A DNA stretch of 64,000 nucleotides from MFD09286-c1 sp963701015 (GTDB lineage Bacteria; Bacteroidota; Bacteroidia; Bacteroidales; DTGW01). Made by a program: the position numbers and the translations under genes. Below the pieces are notes generated by a model that had not been told where the DNA came from, made no database searches, and saw nothing but the letters and a program-made list of their open reading frames with translations. Every line of letters starts with the position of its first letter. The first letter of the stretch is position 1. Positions 35,183 to 44,686 of this stretch are shown here, one piece after another. The stretch covers positions 1 to 64,000 of the forward strand of contig OY969556.1 of assembly GCA_963701015.1 (NCBI GenBank), read 5' to 3'.

Positions 35183-36316
35183 ATGATATATACATTCTTT
35201 ACTTTAGGAATTTTCGAATCGTTGTTTTTAGCTTTAATACTGATTTTTAAAAAAAATAAATCCATTTCAGATAATATCCTTGCATTTTCATTTATTATAA
35301 TCAGTATCAATATTTTTTTCAGTTTTCTTGAATGCTTTAATCAGGAACATCAGTTTAAATACTCCTTTCTTATTAATATTTCTTCTCCTTTGGTAATGTT
35401 ACATGGTCCATTTTTGTGGCTTTATACTAAATCACAAACGACACCACGTTTCAGACTTAAATTGAAATATTTGCTTCAATTAATTTCATTTTTTATAATT
35501 TTTATATATCATTATTTTGCATTTTATAGGCATTCGGCAAATGAAAAAATTATTATGGCAAAAACTGAATCGTTTGTTCATACATATATTTATCAATTTT
35601 TGTTGGTGTGTATGATTATAGTAATTTTTTCATATTTAATTATATGTATTAAACTGATTACAAAATATGGTAAAACTTTAGAAAAATATTTTTCAAATAA
35701 ATCTAATATTGATATGAAATGGCTTAAGCTTGTTATTGTAGGAGCTATGATTACATATATTGTTGTTTATATACTAATTATAAGCAATGAATTTTATCAT
35801 TTTACTACTTTTAAAACATCTGAGGCTATTGGTTATTGCCTTGCTTCAATTCTAATTTTTACTTGGGGATTTTTTGGAATTAGGCAAACACAAGTATTCT
35901 CTTCATTCAATTTTATTATTAATGATAATACAGTTGTCGTTCATGAAGAGAAAGATGAGACTCTTAACCACTTGTTAAATATAATGTCTGTCCAAAAACT
36001 TTATTTAGATCCGGACCTTACCATAGCAAAACTTTCAGAAATTTCAAATTTAACTATCACTCAAGTTTCATTCCTATTAAATTCAAAGCTTAATAAAACA
36101 TTCTTCGATTTTGTTAATAGCTATCGTATTGAAGAATTTAAAAAACAACTTCGAATTAAAGAAAATAAGAAATTGACCATTTTGGGAATAGCGTTTAATT
36201 GCGGTTTTAATTCCAAAGCAACCTTTAATCGTGTATTTAAAACATATTTACATATTACACCAAAAGAATATAAATTGAGTTTAGAAGAAAGTGAGACCTC
36301 TTTTTTAAAAAACTGA
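35183..36316 (+). CDS. AraC-family regulator with membrane-embedded N-terminus
   Basis: This 377-residue protein has about seven hydrophobic helices in residues 1-235, then an AraC-type double HTH (LTIAKLSEISNLTITQVSFLLN and LTILGIAFNCGFNSKATFNRVFKTYLHITPKEY). Such membrane-plus-HTH proteins are common in Bacteroidota. They probably sense a ligand or membrane state and bind DNA at the cytoplasmic side. No target gene is evident, though the following esterase-like gene is the nearest candidate. Confidence 0.85.
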   Translation: MIYTFFTLGIFESLFLALILIFKKNKSISDNILAFSFIIISINIFFSFLECFNQEHQFKYSFLINISSPLVMLHGPFLWLYTKSQTTPRFRLKLKYLLQLISFFIIFIYHYFAFYRHSANEKIIMAKTESFVHTYIYQFLLVCMIIVIFSYLIICIKLITKYGKTLEKYFSNKSNIDMKWLKLVIVGAMITYIVVYILIISNEFYHFTTFKTSEAIGYCLASILIFTWGFFGIRQTQVFSSFNFIINDNTVVVHEEKDETLNHLLNIMSVQKLYLDPDLTIAKLSEISNLTITQVSFLLNSKLNKTFFDFVNSYRIEEFKKQLRIKENKKLTILGIAFNCGFNSKATFNRVFKTYLHITPKEYKLSLEESETSFLKN

Positions 36317-36507
36317 TACCAATTTATTACTTTTTTAATCGAATCTAAAATATCCTTTTTTTTCATTTGCAAATAATCATATCGAATTTAAACTTTGATT
36401 GTGATACTCATTTATATTATTATTATAAAGTAATGGTATAAGCATATTATAATTGTCAATGTTTAAATTCCGAAACAAACAGGATTAATATTAATTATAA
36501 CCCAAAA

Positions 36508-37758
36508 ATGAAAAATATGAAACGAATTTTAATTTTATTTCCGGTGTTACTATTCTCAATGAGTACAATTGTTAAAGGTGCTGAAACTGTTGATACCAGC
36601 TTTGTAGTGAACAATGTTAAACGTGGTTTGCTTATTTCAGTCCCATCAGATTATAATAATTCAAGTAAATATTCGCTAATTGTGGCATTACAACCTTGCA
36701 TGGGTGATGCAAAATCATACCGAGACGGATTTAAACAGGTATCAGATAGTTTAAAAATGATTGTAGTTTGTCCTAATGTATCACAGCAATGGATTGCTGA
36801 TAACCAGTGGAACGTAGTTACTACTTGTATAGATTCTGCAAAAGCAATGTACAACATTGATACTACTAGAGTTTATCTGACCGGAATGTCTTGTAATGGC
36901 GATTATGCTTTACGAAATGGTTTAATGAAATTATATCCGTTTAAAGGTATTTTTCCATGGGCTCCATACACATTGAAAGCTGATCCAAAAACGATAAATT
37001 TCAATTCAGAAGTGCCTATAACACTTGCAATTGGAATGAATGATGAATATGCTTATTCTTCAGTTCAAGACATTTATGATAGTCTTAATTTGCATGGCGC
37101 TAAAGCATTTTTGGTTTTAATTCCTGGCATTAATCATATATATGCATTTCCCGATTTTGCAAATGTGATGATTCGATCAATTTATTATATAAATGATACT
37201 GGGCAAATTTCATTACAAAAACTTGATACTGATTATTTTGAAATAATGGATACCGTATCAGCTAAGGTACTTTCGTTTAAAATTTCAGATAAATTAAACA
37301 AAGATTTAGCGGTAAGTGCAATAAGTAGCAATGTTGGAATAATTCCAAATCCGGAAATAATTTATACACCAGAAGATAGTACCGTGAAATTAACTTTAAA
37401 ACCAATTGCAGGAAAGACTGGAAAAGTGAGAATTATTTTTGAAACTAAAGAAAAAAATGGAACCGCAATAACGCAATCGGTAATTAAGTTTAATATTAAA
37501 AAATTTGTTGACATACCAGATTTGAAGGAAAACTCAAATTTTTCAGTATATCCCAATCCGGCAAAAAATAAACTATTTATTCAAACAAGGGAATCGTTTA
37601 TATCTTTTCAAATCATTGATATAACAGGTACAATAATTAAGAAGGATAAATTAATTACGAATCAATCAATAGATATTTCAGGATTAATAAAAGGTATATA
37701 CTTTTTAAAATTATCCGGCAATAACTCAAATTCTACCAATAAATTTATTGTTGAATAG
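36508..37758 (+). CDS. Esterase-like alpha/beta hydrolase with T9SS sorting domain
   Basis: This 416-residue secreted protein has a signal peptide, then an alpha/beta-hydrolase domain of the PHB-depolymerase/feruloyl-esterase type. The oxyanion region is LIVALQPCMGDAKSYRDG, the nucleophile motif is TGMSCNGDYALR (Ser in GMSCNG), and a catalytic His lies in GINHIYAFPD. A beta-sandwich linker and a C-terminal sorting domain (FSVYPNPAKNKLFIQ to KGIYFLKLSGNNSNS) follow. Substrate unknown. The T9SS signal places it at the cell surface or outside. Confidence 0.8.
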   Translation: MKNMKRILILFPVLLFSMSTIVKGAETVDTSFVVNNVKRGLLISVPSDYNNSSKYSLIVALQPCMGDAKSYRDGFKQVSDSLKMIVVCPNVSQQWIADNQWNVVTTCIDSAKAMYNIDTTRVYLTGMSCNGDYALRNGLMKLYPFKGIFPWAPYTLKADPKTINFNSEVPITLAIGMNDEYAYSSVQDIYDSLNLHGAKAFLVLIPGINHIYAFPDFANVMIRSIYYINDTGQISLQKLDTDYFEIMDTVSAKVLSFKISDKLNKDLAVSAISSNVGIIPNPEIIYTPEDSTVKLTLKPIAGKTGKVRIIFETKEKNGTAITQSVIKFNIKKFVDIPDLKENSNFSVYPNPAKNKLFIQTRESFISFQIIDITGTIIKKDKLITNQSIDISGLIKGIYFLKLSGNNSNSTNKFIVE

Positions 37759-38068
37759 TTTTATAACCTATCAAACATATTTTATAGTGAAAACTTGAAT
37801 AGGAAAATTGTATCAATTCAAATAATTAATCATTCAAATGCATTAATCTATTCAAGATTGATTGGTCAATAGATAGAGAATAATAATGCATACGAAATTT
37901 AGGCAGAGATTTTTAACATTAGGTTTATCGGAATCATTTTTTTGTGAATTGGTAAAATTATATATTCGATATTAAATTGAATATCAGATTGAAATGTATT
38001 TTGTTAATTTCTTTCATTTGCTTGTTTGGCATTTTTCCGTAAATTCGTTTCAGAAAAAATAGTTAAAA
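37759..38068. promoter_or_regulatory. recA upstream region
   Basis: This 310-bp gap contains AT-rich sequence and no ORF. TAAATTCG near 38040 is one base off the TAnnTTTG -7 element, with a TTTG about 20 bp before it. I see no obvious LexA-type palindrome. The recA ATG follows at 38069. Confidence 0.3.
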
Positions 38069-39106
38069 ATGGAAAAGGAACCTGCTAAAAAAGAGCTAAA
38101 TAAGGAAAAATTAAAAGCTTTACAGCTTACAATTGACAAAATAGACAAGGACTATGGAAAAGGAACAATCATGCGAATGGGCGATAAGCCTGTAAATGAT
38201 GTGCCAATTATTCCATCGGGTTCTTTGGGTGTTGATGTAGCTCTTGGAATTGGAGGTTATCCGCGCGGAAGGGTTATTGAAATATATGGTCCTGAATCGT
38301 CTGGTAAAACAACTCTGGCAATTCATGCAATTGCCGAAGCACAGAAAGCCGGCGGTATAGCAGCATTTATTGATGCTGAACATGCTTTCGACCGCTTTTA
38401 TGCAGAGAAACTTGGTGTTGATATTGAAAATTTATTGATTTCGCAACCAGATAACGGAGAACAAGCTCTGGAAATTGCAGATTCACTTATTCGTTCTGGA
38501 GCCATAGATATTATTGTTATTGACTCGGTTGCCGCTTTAACACCAAAAGCTGAAATTGAAGGCGATATGGGCGATTCAAAAATGGGATTGCAGGCCAGGT
38601 TAATGTCTCAAGCTTTAAGAAAATTGACTGCCAATATCAATAAAACCAATACATGTTGTGTATTTATTAACCAATTACGCGAAAAAATTGGCGTAATGTT
38701 TGGTAATCCTGAAACAACAACCGGTGGTAATGCCCTTAAATTCTATGCCTCAATTCGGGTTGATATTCGTAAAAGCACACAAATAAAAGAAGGCGAAGAA
38801 GTAATGGGTATCAGGACAAGGGTGAAAATTGTGAAAAATAAACTTGCCCCACCATTTAAAAAGGCCGATTTTGATATTATGTACGGCGAAGGAATTAGTA
38901 AAACCGGAGAAATTGTTGATTTGGGTGTTGAACTTGAAATTATTAAAAAGAGCGGTTCGTGGTTCAGTTATGGCGAAACTAAACTTGGTCAGGGTCGCGA
39001 TGCCGTGAAAAACCTTTTAAAAGATAATCCCGAATTAATGCTGGAACTGGAACAAAAAATATCGAAAGCCCTTGCTGCTAATGGCGGCAAGTTGCCTACA
39101 GATTAA
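38069..39106 (+). CDS. recA: Recombinase RecA
   Basis: This 345-residue RecA has the Walker A GPESSGKTTLAIHA, Walker B IIVIDSVAALTPK, the L2 region with FGNPETTTGGNALKFYASIRVD, and the short C-terminal acidic end typical of Bacteroidota. It catalyses strand exchange and activates SOS cleavage. The gene is monocistronic and is closed by a strong hairpin terminator shared with purE. Confidence 0.98.
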   Translation: MEKEPAKKELNKEKLKALQLTIDKIDKDYGKGTIMRMGDKPVNDVPIIPSGSLGVDVALGIGGYPRGRVIEIYGPESSGKTTLAIHAIAEAQKAGGIAAFIDAEHAFDRFYAEKLGVDIENLLISQPDNGEQALEIADSLIRSGAIDIIVIDSVAALTPKAEIEGDMGDSKMGLQARLMSQALRKLTANINKTNTCCVFINQLREKIGVMFGNPETTTGGNALKFYASIRVDIRKSTQIKEGEEVMGIRTRVKIVKNKLAPPFKKADFDIMYGEGISKTGEIVDLGVELEIIKKSGSWFSYGETKLGQGRDAVKNLLKDNPELMLELEQKISKALAANGGKLPTD

Positions 39107-39125
39107 ACATTTATTGATTTATATT

Positions 39126-39167
39126 AAAAACGCAGAATGCTATTATTAAAAAACATTCTGCGTTTTT
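39126..39167. terminator. Bidirectional terminator between recA and purE
   Basis: AAAAACGCAGAATG (39126-39139) and CATTCTGCGTTTTT (39154-39167) form a perfect 14-bp stem flanked by A and T runs, serving both convergent genes. Confidence 0.9.
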
Positions 39168-39177
39168 CTTTTAAAAA

Positions 39178-39702
39178 TTAATTTGTTTTATGTTCAAATT
39201 TTACCTTAGCCAGTTCTTCATTGGCTTTTTCAATCTTTTTTGCAAGGTTCAATTTAAATTCTACAACTTTTTTCATTAGCTCGGGATCGCCTGCAGCCAA
39301 AATTTGAGCCGCTAAGATACCTGCATTCATAGCTCCATTCAAACCAACGGTAGCAACAGGAATACCCGGAGGCATTTGCACAATTGAAAGAATTGAATCC
39401 CATCCGTCAAGTGAAATACTCGCTTTTATAGGTACGCCAATAACCGGAATTGGCGTTAAGGCAGCAATTACTCCGGGTAAATGCGCTGCACCGCCAGCGC
39501 CGGCAATTACACAACGAATTCCTTTGTCATAAGCGCCTTTTGCAAATGCCATAACCTTATCAGGAGTGCGGTGAGCTGAAAGGGCGTTTATTTCGAAGGG
39601 GATTTTAAAATCGTTTAGAATTTTTGCAGCTTCTTCCATAATTTGTAAATCGGAAGTACTGCCCATAATAATGCTTACTTTTGGTTCCATAATATTATTC
39701 AA
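39178..39702 (-). CDS. purE: N5-carboxyaminoimidazole ribonucleotide mutase PurE
   Basis: This 174-residue class I PurE carries the family signatures IMGSTSDLQIMEEA, the SAHRTPD catalytic loop and AGAGGAAHLPGV. It converts N5-CAIR to CAIR in purine synthesis. A PurK partner is not in the window. The gene is monocistronic and divergent from the chorismate mutase operon. Confidence 0.97.
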   Translation of the reverse strand: MNNIMEPKVSIIMGSTSDLQIMEEAAKILNDFKIPFEINALSAHRTPDKVMAFAKGAYDKGIRCVIAGAGGAAHLPGVIAALTPIPVIGVPIKASISLDGWDSILSIVQMPPGIPVATVGLNGAMNAGILAAQILAAGDPELMKKVVEFKLNLAKKIEKANEELAKVKFEHKTN

Positions 39703-39767
39703 TAATTGTTAATTTCGCAATTCATTATTTTCGATGTGAAGATAATAGTATTTTAAATTATTTTAAA

Positions 39768-40067
39768 ATGAGAAATGAACCTGAAAATTGCAAAACCATT
39801 GAGGATGTACGTTTTGAAATAGATTCAATAGATAGTGAAATTATTAAATTAATTGCGAGGCGAGGCGGTTATGTAAAATCTGCTGCAAAATTTAAAACTG
39901 ATACAAAATCAGTAAAGGCAGAAGACCGGGTAAAATCAATGATTGACATAAGACGCAAATGGGCTACAGAGCAGGCTATAAATCCTGATTTTATTGAATC
40001 GCAATTCAGGGCAATGGTGCAATACTTCATCAATTTGGAGATGGAAGAATGGGAAAGTAAAAATTAA
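39768..40067 (+). CDS. Chorismate mutase-type protein (AroQ/PchB-like)
   Basis: This 99-residue all-helical protein has the chorismate mutase type II pattern: RFEIDSIDSEIIKLIARRGGYVKSAAKFK (with the active-site Arg and Lys), then RVKSMIDIRRKWA and a closing helix. It could be chorismate mutase or isochorismate pyruvate lyase; the short length does not decide. It is followed after 5 bp by hpt. Confidence 0.8.
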   Translation: MRNEPENCKTIEDVRFEIDSIDSEIIKLIARRGGYVKSAAKFKTDTKSVKAEDRVKSMIDIRRKWATEQAINPDFIESQFRAMVQYFINLEMEEWESKN

Positions 40068-40072
40068 TTGTT

Positions 40073-40609
40073 TTGAATACAGTAACTTATAACAATAAAA
40101 CCTTTAAAATTTCAATTACAACAGATGAAATAATTTCTGCCGTTGAAAGAATTGCAGACCAGATGAACTTGGAATTGTTAGATAAAAACCCGCTTTTTAT
40201 CTGCATTTTAAATGGGGCATTTGTATTTGCAGCCGATTTACTGCGAAAACTAAACTTCAATTGTGAAGTTGAATTTGTAAAGATTGCCTCTTATAATGGA
40301 CTGGAATCAACCGGTGAAGTGAAAGAAATTTTCGGTTTGGATAAACCGATTGAAAATCGTACCATTGTTATTATTGATGACATCGTAGATACAGGCGCTA
40401 CTTTAATTCGATTTACTGAAAAATTAAAACTGCAAAACCCATTAAATATTAAAATAGCAGCCATATTTTATAAGCCTAATGCGCACAAATTCGATATAAA
40501 TATTGATTATAAAGGATTACCGGTTGATGATAGTTTTGTGGTAGGTTATGGCATGGATTATAATGGAATGGGAAGAAATTTGAAAGATTTATATAGTTTG
40601 ACTAAATAA
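40073..40609 (+). CDS. hpt: Hypoxanthine phosphoribosyltransferase
   Basis: This 178-residue type I phosphoribosyltransferase has the PRPP motif IVIIDDIVDTGATLIRF and the LNGAFVFAADLLRKL lead-in. It salvages hypoxanthine and guanine to IMP and GMP. The start is TTG at 40073, because no ATG exists in the first 30 codons; it lies 5 bp after the preceding stop, suggesting translational coupling. Confidence 0.9.
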   Translation: MNTVTYNNKTFKISITTDEIISAVERIADQMNLELLDKNPLFICILNGAFVFAADLLRKLNFNCEVEFVKIASYNGLESTGEVKEIFGLDKPIENRTIVIIDDIVDTGATLIRFTEKLKLQNPLNIKIAAIFYKPNAHKFDINIDYKGLPVDDSFVVGYGMDYNGMGRNLKDLYSLTK

Positions 40610-40634
40610 GGTTTAATATTTAATTTTTAAGATT

Positions 40635-41204
40635 ATGCTAAACATTGTATTATTTGGCCCTCCTGGCTGTGGTAAAGGAACTCAAAGTGAAAAACTAATT
40701 GCAAAATATCAATTGGTGCATTTATCAACCGGCGATATTTTAAGGGCTGAAATTGCCAACAAAACCAAGCTTGGCACCGAAGCTAAAGCATTTATGGACA
40801 AAGGTGCGCTGGTTCCTGATGAAGTTGTTATTGGTATGATTGCTACAAAAATTGATGCCAATAAAAATGCTAAAGGCTTCATTTTTGATGGTTTTCCTCG
40901 TACCACAGCACAGGCAGATGCGCTTGATAAAATGCTTGCCGAAAGAAAAATTCCAATCAAATGTATGTTATCGCTCGAAGTTGAAAAAGATGAATTGGTA
41001 AAACGCCTTTTGAACAGAGGTTTGACTTCAGGTAGAAGTGATGATCAAAATCCTGAAATTATTGAGAACCGTATTAATGAATATAATGCTAAAACCGCGC
41101 CAGTAATTAAATTTTATGAAGCACAGGGTAAATTCTTTGGCATTAAAGGAATGGGATCAATTGATGAAATATTCGACAGGCTTTGCAAAGCAATTGGCGC
41201 ATAA
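40635..41204 (+). CDS. adk: Adenylate kinase
   Basis: The 189-residue enzyme converts AMP and ATP to two ADP. It has the P-loop VLFGPPGCGKGTQSEKL, the AMP-binding HLSTGDILRAEI and FIFDGFPRTTAQA. A short lid (SGRSDDQNPEIIENR) lacks the zinc cysteines. This short form is usual for Bacteroidota. It follows hpt by 25 bp in the same operon. Confidence 0.97.
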   Translation: MLNIVLFGPPGCGKGTQSEKLIAKYQLVHLSTGDILRAEIANKTKLGTEAKAFMDKGALVPDEVVIGMIATKIDANKNAKGFIFDGFPRTTAQADALDKMLAERKIPIKCMLSLEVEKDELVKRLLNRGLTSGRSDDQNPEIIENRINEYNAKTAPVIKFYEAQGKFFGIKGMGSIDEIFDRLCKAIGA

Positions 41205-41210
41205 AATAAT

Positions 41211-41266
41211 AAATATCGAATGTTGAAATATTCATTAAGATTCTTGAAATTCTACATTCGATATTT
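41211..41266. repeat. 13-bp perfect inverted repeat between adk and obg
   Basis: AAATATCGAATGT (41211-41223) and ACATTCGATATTT (41254-41266) are perfect inverted copies around a 30-bp loop that is itself rich in GAAAT and ATTC. It could be a terminator or attenuator, or a palindromic repeat element. The T tract of a classical terminator is weak. Confidence 0.55.
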
Positions 41267-41326
41267 GAAATTAATTTAAAAAAGTTGAAATAACAAACCG
41301 CTATAAAACACACCACCGTAAGGCGA

Positions 41327-42313
41327 ATGAACGAAAACTTTGTTGATTATGTAAAAATATTTATCCGCTCAGGAAAAGGAGGTGCCGGAAGCGCTCACCT
41401 TCATCGTGAAAAATTCATACAAAGAGGAGGACCTGATGGTGGCGATGGAGGCAGAGGCGGTCATGTTATATTACGAGGTGAAAAACAACTATGGACATTG
41501 TTGCATCTTAAATTTCGTAAACATGTCCATGCTTTGGACGGTGTGAGCGGTGCAAAGTCGCAAATGACGGGTGCTGAAGGCGAAGACATTATACTTGATG
41601 TGCCTTTAGGTACTGTTGCCCGGAATGCCGAAACTCAAGAGATACTTTTTGAAATTACCGAACATAACCAGCAAAAAATAATTGCACAAGGTGGTCGGGG
41701 AGGGCAGGGGAACACCCATTTTAAATCGGCAACCAACCAAACGCCGCGCTATGCCCAACCAGGAGAACCGGGAATTGAAGGTTGGTTTATTTTAGAATTA
41801 AAAATATTGGCTGATGTTGGTTTGGTTGGTTTTCCGAATGCCGGGAAATCAACATTATTATCGGTTGTTACAGCTGCAAAACCTAAAATTGCTGATTATG
41901 CATTTACTACTCTTGTCCCGAATTTAGGAATTGTAAATTATCGTGACCACAAGTCATTTGTAATGGCTGATATTCCTGGAATTATTGAAGGCGCCAGTGA
42001 AGGTCGCGGACTTGGACTAAGATTTCTCAGACATATTGAACGCAACTCTATGCTGTTGTTTATGATTCCAGCAACAAGTGAAAGTATTAAAAAGGAATAT
42101 AAAATATTGTTACATGAGTTGGAACAATTTAATCCTGAACTATTGGATAAAAAGCGTGTGTTGGCAATCACAAAATGCGATACAGTTGATGAAACTGCAC
42201 TTAAAAAACTAAAAACCAAACTGCCCGATATTCCTTCAGTATTTATTTCGTCACTGGCAAATACCGGGCTTATGGAATTGAAAGATTTGCTTTGGAAAGA
42301 ATTGAATTCTTAA
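41327..42313 (+). CDS. obg: Obg family GTPase
   Basis: This 328-residue ribosome-associated GTPase has the Obg N-terminal glycine-rich fold (GKGGAGSAHLHREKFIQRGGPDGGDGGRGG) and G motifs GFPNAGKSTLLS, a DIPG switch (ADIPGIIEGAS) and TKCD. It is needed for 50S assembly and stress control. The OCT domain is absent, as in many short Obg proteins of this phylum. Confidence 0.96.
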   Translation: MNENFVDYVKIFIRSGKGGAGSAHLHREKFIQRGGPDGGDGGRGGHVILRGEKQLWTLLHLKFRKHVHALDGVSGAKSQMTGAEGEDIILDVPLGTVARNAETQEILFEITEHNQQKIIAQGGRGGQGNTHFKSATNQTPRYAQPGEPGIEGWFILELKILADVGLVGFPNAGKSTLLSVVTAAKPKIADYAFTTLVPNLGIVNYRDHKSFVMADIPGIIEGASEGRGLGLRFLRHIERNSMLLFMIPATSESIKKEYKILLHELEQFNPELLDKKRVLAITKCDTVDETALKKLKTKLPDIPSVFISSLANTGLMELKDLLWKELNS

Positions 42314-42323
42314 ATATAACTGA

Positions 42324-42893
42324 ATGCTTGATTATTTAAAAAATATTGATTCCCAACTTTTGCTTTTTATAAATGGCCATCACAATTCATTTTGGGATGC
42401 ATTTATGTGGCAGGCAAGTGGAAAATATTTTTGGTTTCCATTCATCCTGGTAATTGGTTATATAATTTACAAATACCGAAAACAAAGCTGGATTATATTT
42501 ATAAGTGTAGCAGTTCTTGTTGTATTAACCGATCAAATTTCATCACATTTAATTAAAAATTTGGTTGAAAGGCCGCGACCAACGCATGAACCATCATTAC
42601 AGGGATTAATTCATATTATAAATAATTATAAAGGTGGATTATATGGTTTTGTTTCATCGCATGCAGCCAATTCCTCTGGTTTAGCATTATTTCTTTCACT
42701 TTTATTTAGGAATAAAATTTTTACAATTGGAATTTTTATTTGGGTTGCAATAATTTCATATAGCAGAATGTACTTGGGGGTGCATTATCCGGGCGATATA
42801 TTAGGAGGCCTAATAATTGGATTATTATGTGGCTATATAGTATTTATAGCAATGAATAAAATTTTAAAAACTGTAAAAAAAGATTCTGTATAA
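42324..42893 (+). CDS. PAP2 family membrane phosphatase
   Basis: This 189-residue integral membrane protein with about six helices has the three phosphatase motifs: KNLVERPRP (motif 1), SSHAANSSG (motif 2, with His) and SRMYLGVHYPGD (motif 3). It is probably an undecaprenyl-pyrophosphate or phosphatidate phosphatase. It starts 10 bp after obg, in the same operon. Confidence 0.9.
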   Translation: MLDYLKNIDSQLLLFINGHHNSFWDAFMWQASGKYFWFPFILVIGYIIYKYRKQSWIIFISVAVLVVLTDQISSHLIKNLVERPRPTHEPSLQGLIHIINNYKGGLYGFVSSHAANSSGLALFLSLLFRNKIFTIGIFIWVAIISYSRMYLGVHYPGDILGGLIIGLLCGYIVFIAMNKILKTVKKDSV

Positions 42894-42947
42894 CTTATTT
42901 TTACAACAAAAGCAAATTGGCAAATTATATTATTTGCATTTCAAACT

Positions 42948-43871
42948 ATGATTTTCATCCAAAACACAAATACAAATCCCTATTTTAATATTGCTACTGA
43001 AGAATATTTGCTGAAAGAATACAATGAAGATATATTTATGTTGTATATTGATGAACCATCCATAATTGTTGGTAAGCATCAAAATGCAATGGCAGAAATA
43101 AATTATCGGTATGTTATAGAAAATAATATAGCTGTTATACGAAGAATTTCAGGAGGCGGAACTGTATTTCACGATTTGGGCAACCTTAATTTTTGCTTTA
43201 TAGCGAATGGAAAAGAAGGCCATTTAGTTGATTTCAGAAGGTTTACAAAGCCTATAATGGAAGTTATACAAAGTTTGGGAATTGATGTTAAATTCGAAGG
43301 TAAAAATGATTTGCGCATAAATGGCTTTAAAATATCTGGAAATGCCGAACATGTTTATAAAAACAGGGTGCTGCACCACGGAACATTGCTCATAAATTCT
43401 GATTTAAATAAACTTTCAGAAGGGTTGAAAATAATTCCCGGAAAATATACCGATAATGCTGTAAAATCAATCAGAAGCAAAGTTGCCAACCTGAATGATT
43501 TTTTATCAAAACCTATACCCATTGATGCTTTTGCACAACACCTCATTAAAAAGTTAAATTGTCCTTTGGTAAAGCTTACAACAAATGATATTGAATTAAT
43601 AGAAAAATTATCTGCCAATAAATATAAACCATGGGACTGGAATTTTGGATATTCTCCAAAATTCCAATTTCGTAATGAATTTAATATAAATGATGAAAAT
43701 ATTCAAATAAAATTAGACATTGAAAACGGTATTATATATAAATGTTCAATTTCAAAGAATGAAGTTTTAGCAGAAAAACTAATTGGCACAAAGCATGAAT
43801 ATAATTCTGTAAGCCATGTTTTAAAAGCACTTACAGTGGATGAAAATAATTTTATATGGAATCTATTTTGA
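42948..43871 (+). CDS. lplA: Lipoate-protein ligase
   Basis: This 307-residue ligase activates lipoate and attaches it to E2 and GcvH lysines. It has the biotin/lipoyl ligase fold with RRISGGGTVFHDLGNLNF, SGNAEHVYKNRVLHHGTLLINSD and a conserved SVRSKVANLN-like stretch (KSIRSKVANLND). The C-terminal accessory domain is present (about 265-307 and the preceding residues). It is the last gene of the chorismate mutase-to-lplA run. Confidence 0.92.
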   Translation: MIFIQNTNTNPYFNIATEEYLLKEYNEDIFMLYIDEPSIIVGKHQNAMAEINYRYVIENNIAVIRRISGGGTVFHDLGNLNFCFIANGKEGHLVDFRRFTKPIMEVIQSLGIDVKFEGKNDLRINGFKISGNAEHVYKNRVLHHGTLLINSDLNKLSEGLKIIPGKYTDNAVKSIRSKVANLNDFLSKPIPIDAFAQHLIKKLNCPLVKLTTNDIELIEKLSANKYKPWDWNFGYSPKFQFRNEFNINDENIQIKLDIENGIIYKCSISKNEVLAEKLIGTKHEYNSVSHVLKALTVDENNFIWNLF

Positions 43872-43914
43872 AACTTATATATTTCTTATTCTGACTAATT
43901 ATTAATTCAAAAGT

Positions 43915-44499
43915 TTATATTGTTGGCAATGTTTCTTCAACAAAATCTACAAGCTGAGGGAAATAATTAAAAAAATCATGTTTTAATTCTATATAATGCT
44001 TATTTAAAATTGTTATAGCAAATTCATATTCAGCAGGTAATGATGTGCCTTTGCTCATTCCAATCAACACGCTTTTTATTCCATCAACTGTTCGGTACGA
44101 TTGCAACCATTTGTTCCGAATAAAATTTGGTACAAATTTTTTCATTTCCAAAGGCATTATATCAATTGAATCATAGAGCCACGTGTTAATAAAATCGACA
44201 TATTCATCAAAATTTATATCAGAGAATCTGTCCCATTCGCGTGAAAGAAAATGGTCGTAAATAATATCGGTTACTATACCAGCATATTTATGATACCGTA
44301 AATAAAACAATTGTTTATGTTGAAGGACAATTGGATGTGAATCGGTATATGAATCTATTCTTCGGTGCAAAATAATCCCTTTTCGCACCATTTCAGGAAA
44401 TTTATCATAATCGCGACCTTTTACATAATCACCAATAAAATTCCCTAAACGAATTTCTTCATTATCTCTGGATAAATATATATGGGCCAAAAAATTCAA
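43915..44499 (-). CDS. ACP phosphodiesterase-like protein (DUF479/AcpH family)
   Basis: The 194-residue protein starts NFLAHIYLSRDNEEIRLGNFIGDYVKG and has RGIILHRRIDSYTDSHP and IVTDIIYDHFLSREW. These are conserved His/Asp positions of the HD-like AcpH family. The family hydrolyses the phosphopantetheine linkage of acyl carrier protein. It ends convergently with lplA about 40 bp away. Confidence 0.88.
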   Translation of the reverse strand: MNFLAHIYLSRDNEEIRLGNFIGDYVKGRDYDKFPEMVRKGIILHRRIDSYTDSHPIVLQHKQLFYLRYHKYAGIVTDIIYDHFLSREWDRFSDINFDEYVDFINTWLYDSIDIMPLEMKKFVPNFIRNKWLQSYRTVDGIKSVLIGMSKGTSLPAEYEFAITILNKHYIELKHDFFNYFPQLVDFVEETLPTI

Positions 44500-44654
44500 G
44501 TTGTTTTCTTTAAGTATTGTTTATATCTATAAAACTTAAAGTTATTAAATAAATTGCTTACATGCTCACTTACAAGAGTTATTTTTCCTTTATTTTAAAA
44601 GGCATACATGTTTTATAATATATTTTAAAACAATAAAATCATTGATTTAAAAGG

Positions 44655-44662
44655 TAAATTTG
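44655..44662 (+). promoter_or_regulatory. -7 element TAAATTTG
   Basis: TAAATTTG is a perfect match to the Bacteroidota -7 consensus TAnnTTTG, 24 bp before the next ATG. A TTTG-type -33 is not clear at 19-21 bp upstream, so confidence is limited. Confidence 0.35.
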
Positions 44663-44686
44663 TAATAAACAGTAAAATATAAATTT

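Noticed and set aside
41284..41310. Relic of an attC element (ACAAACCGCTATAA)
   Set aside because: Only about 14 bases match the core of the 26-31 kb elements, with no other block around it; it is probably chance in AT-rich sequence before obg.
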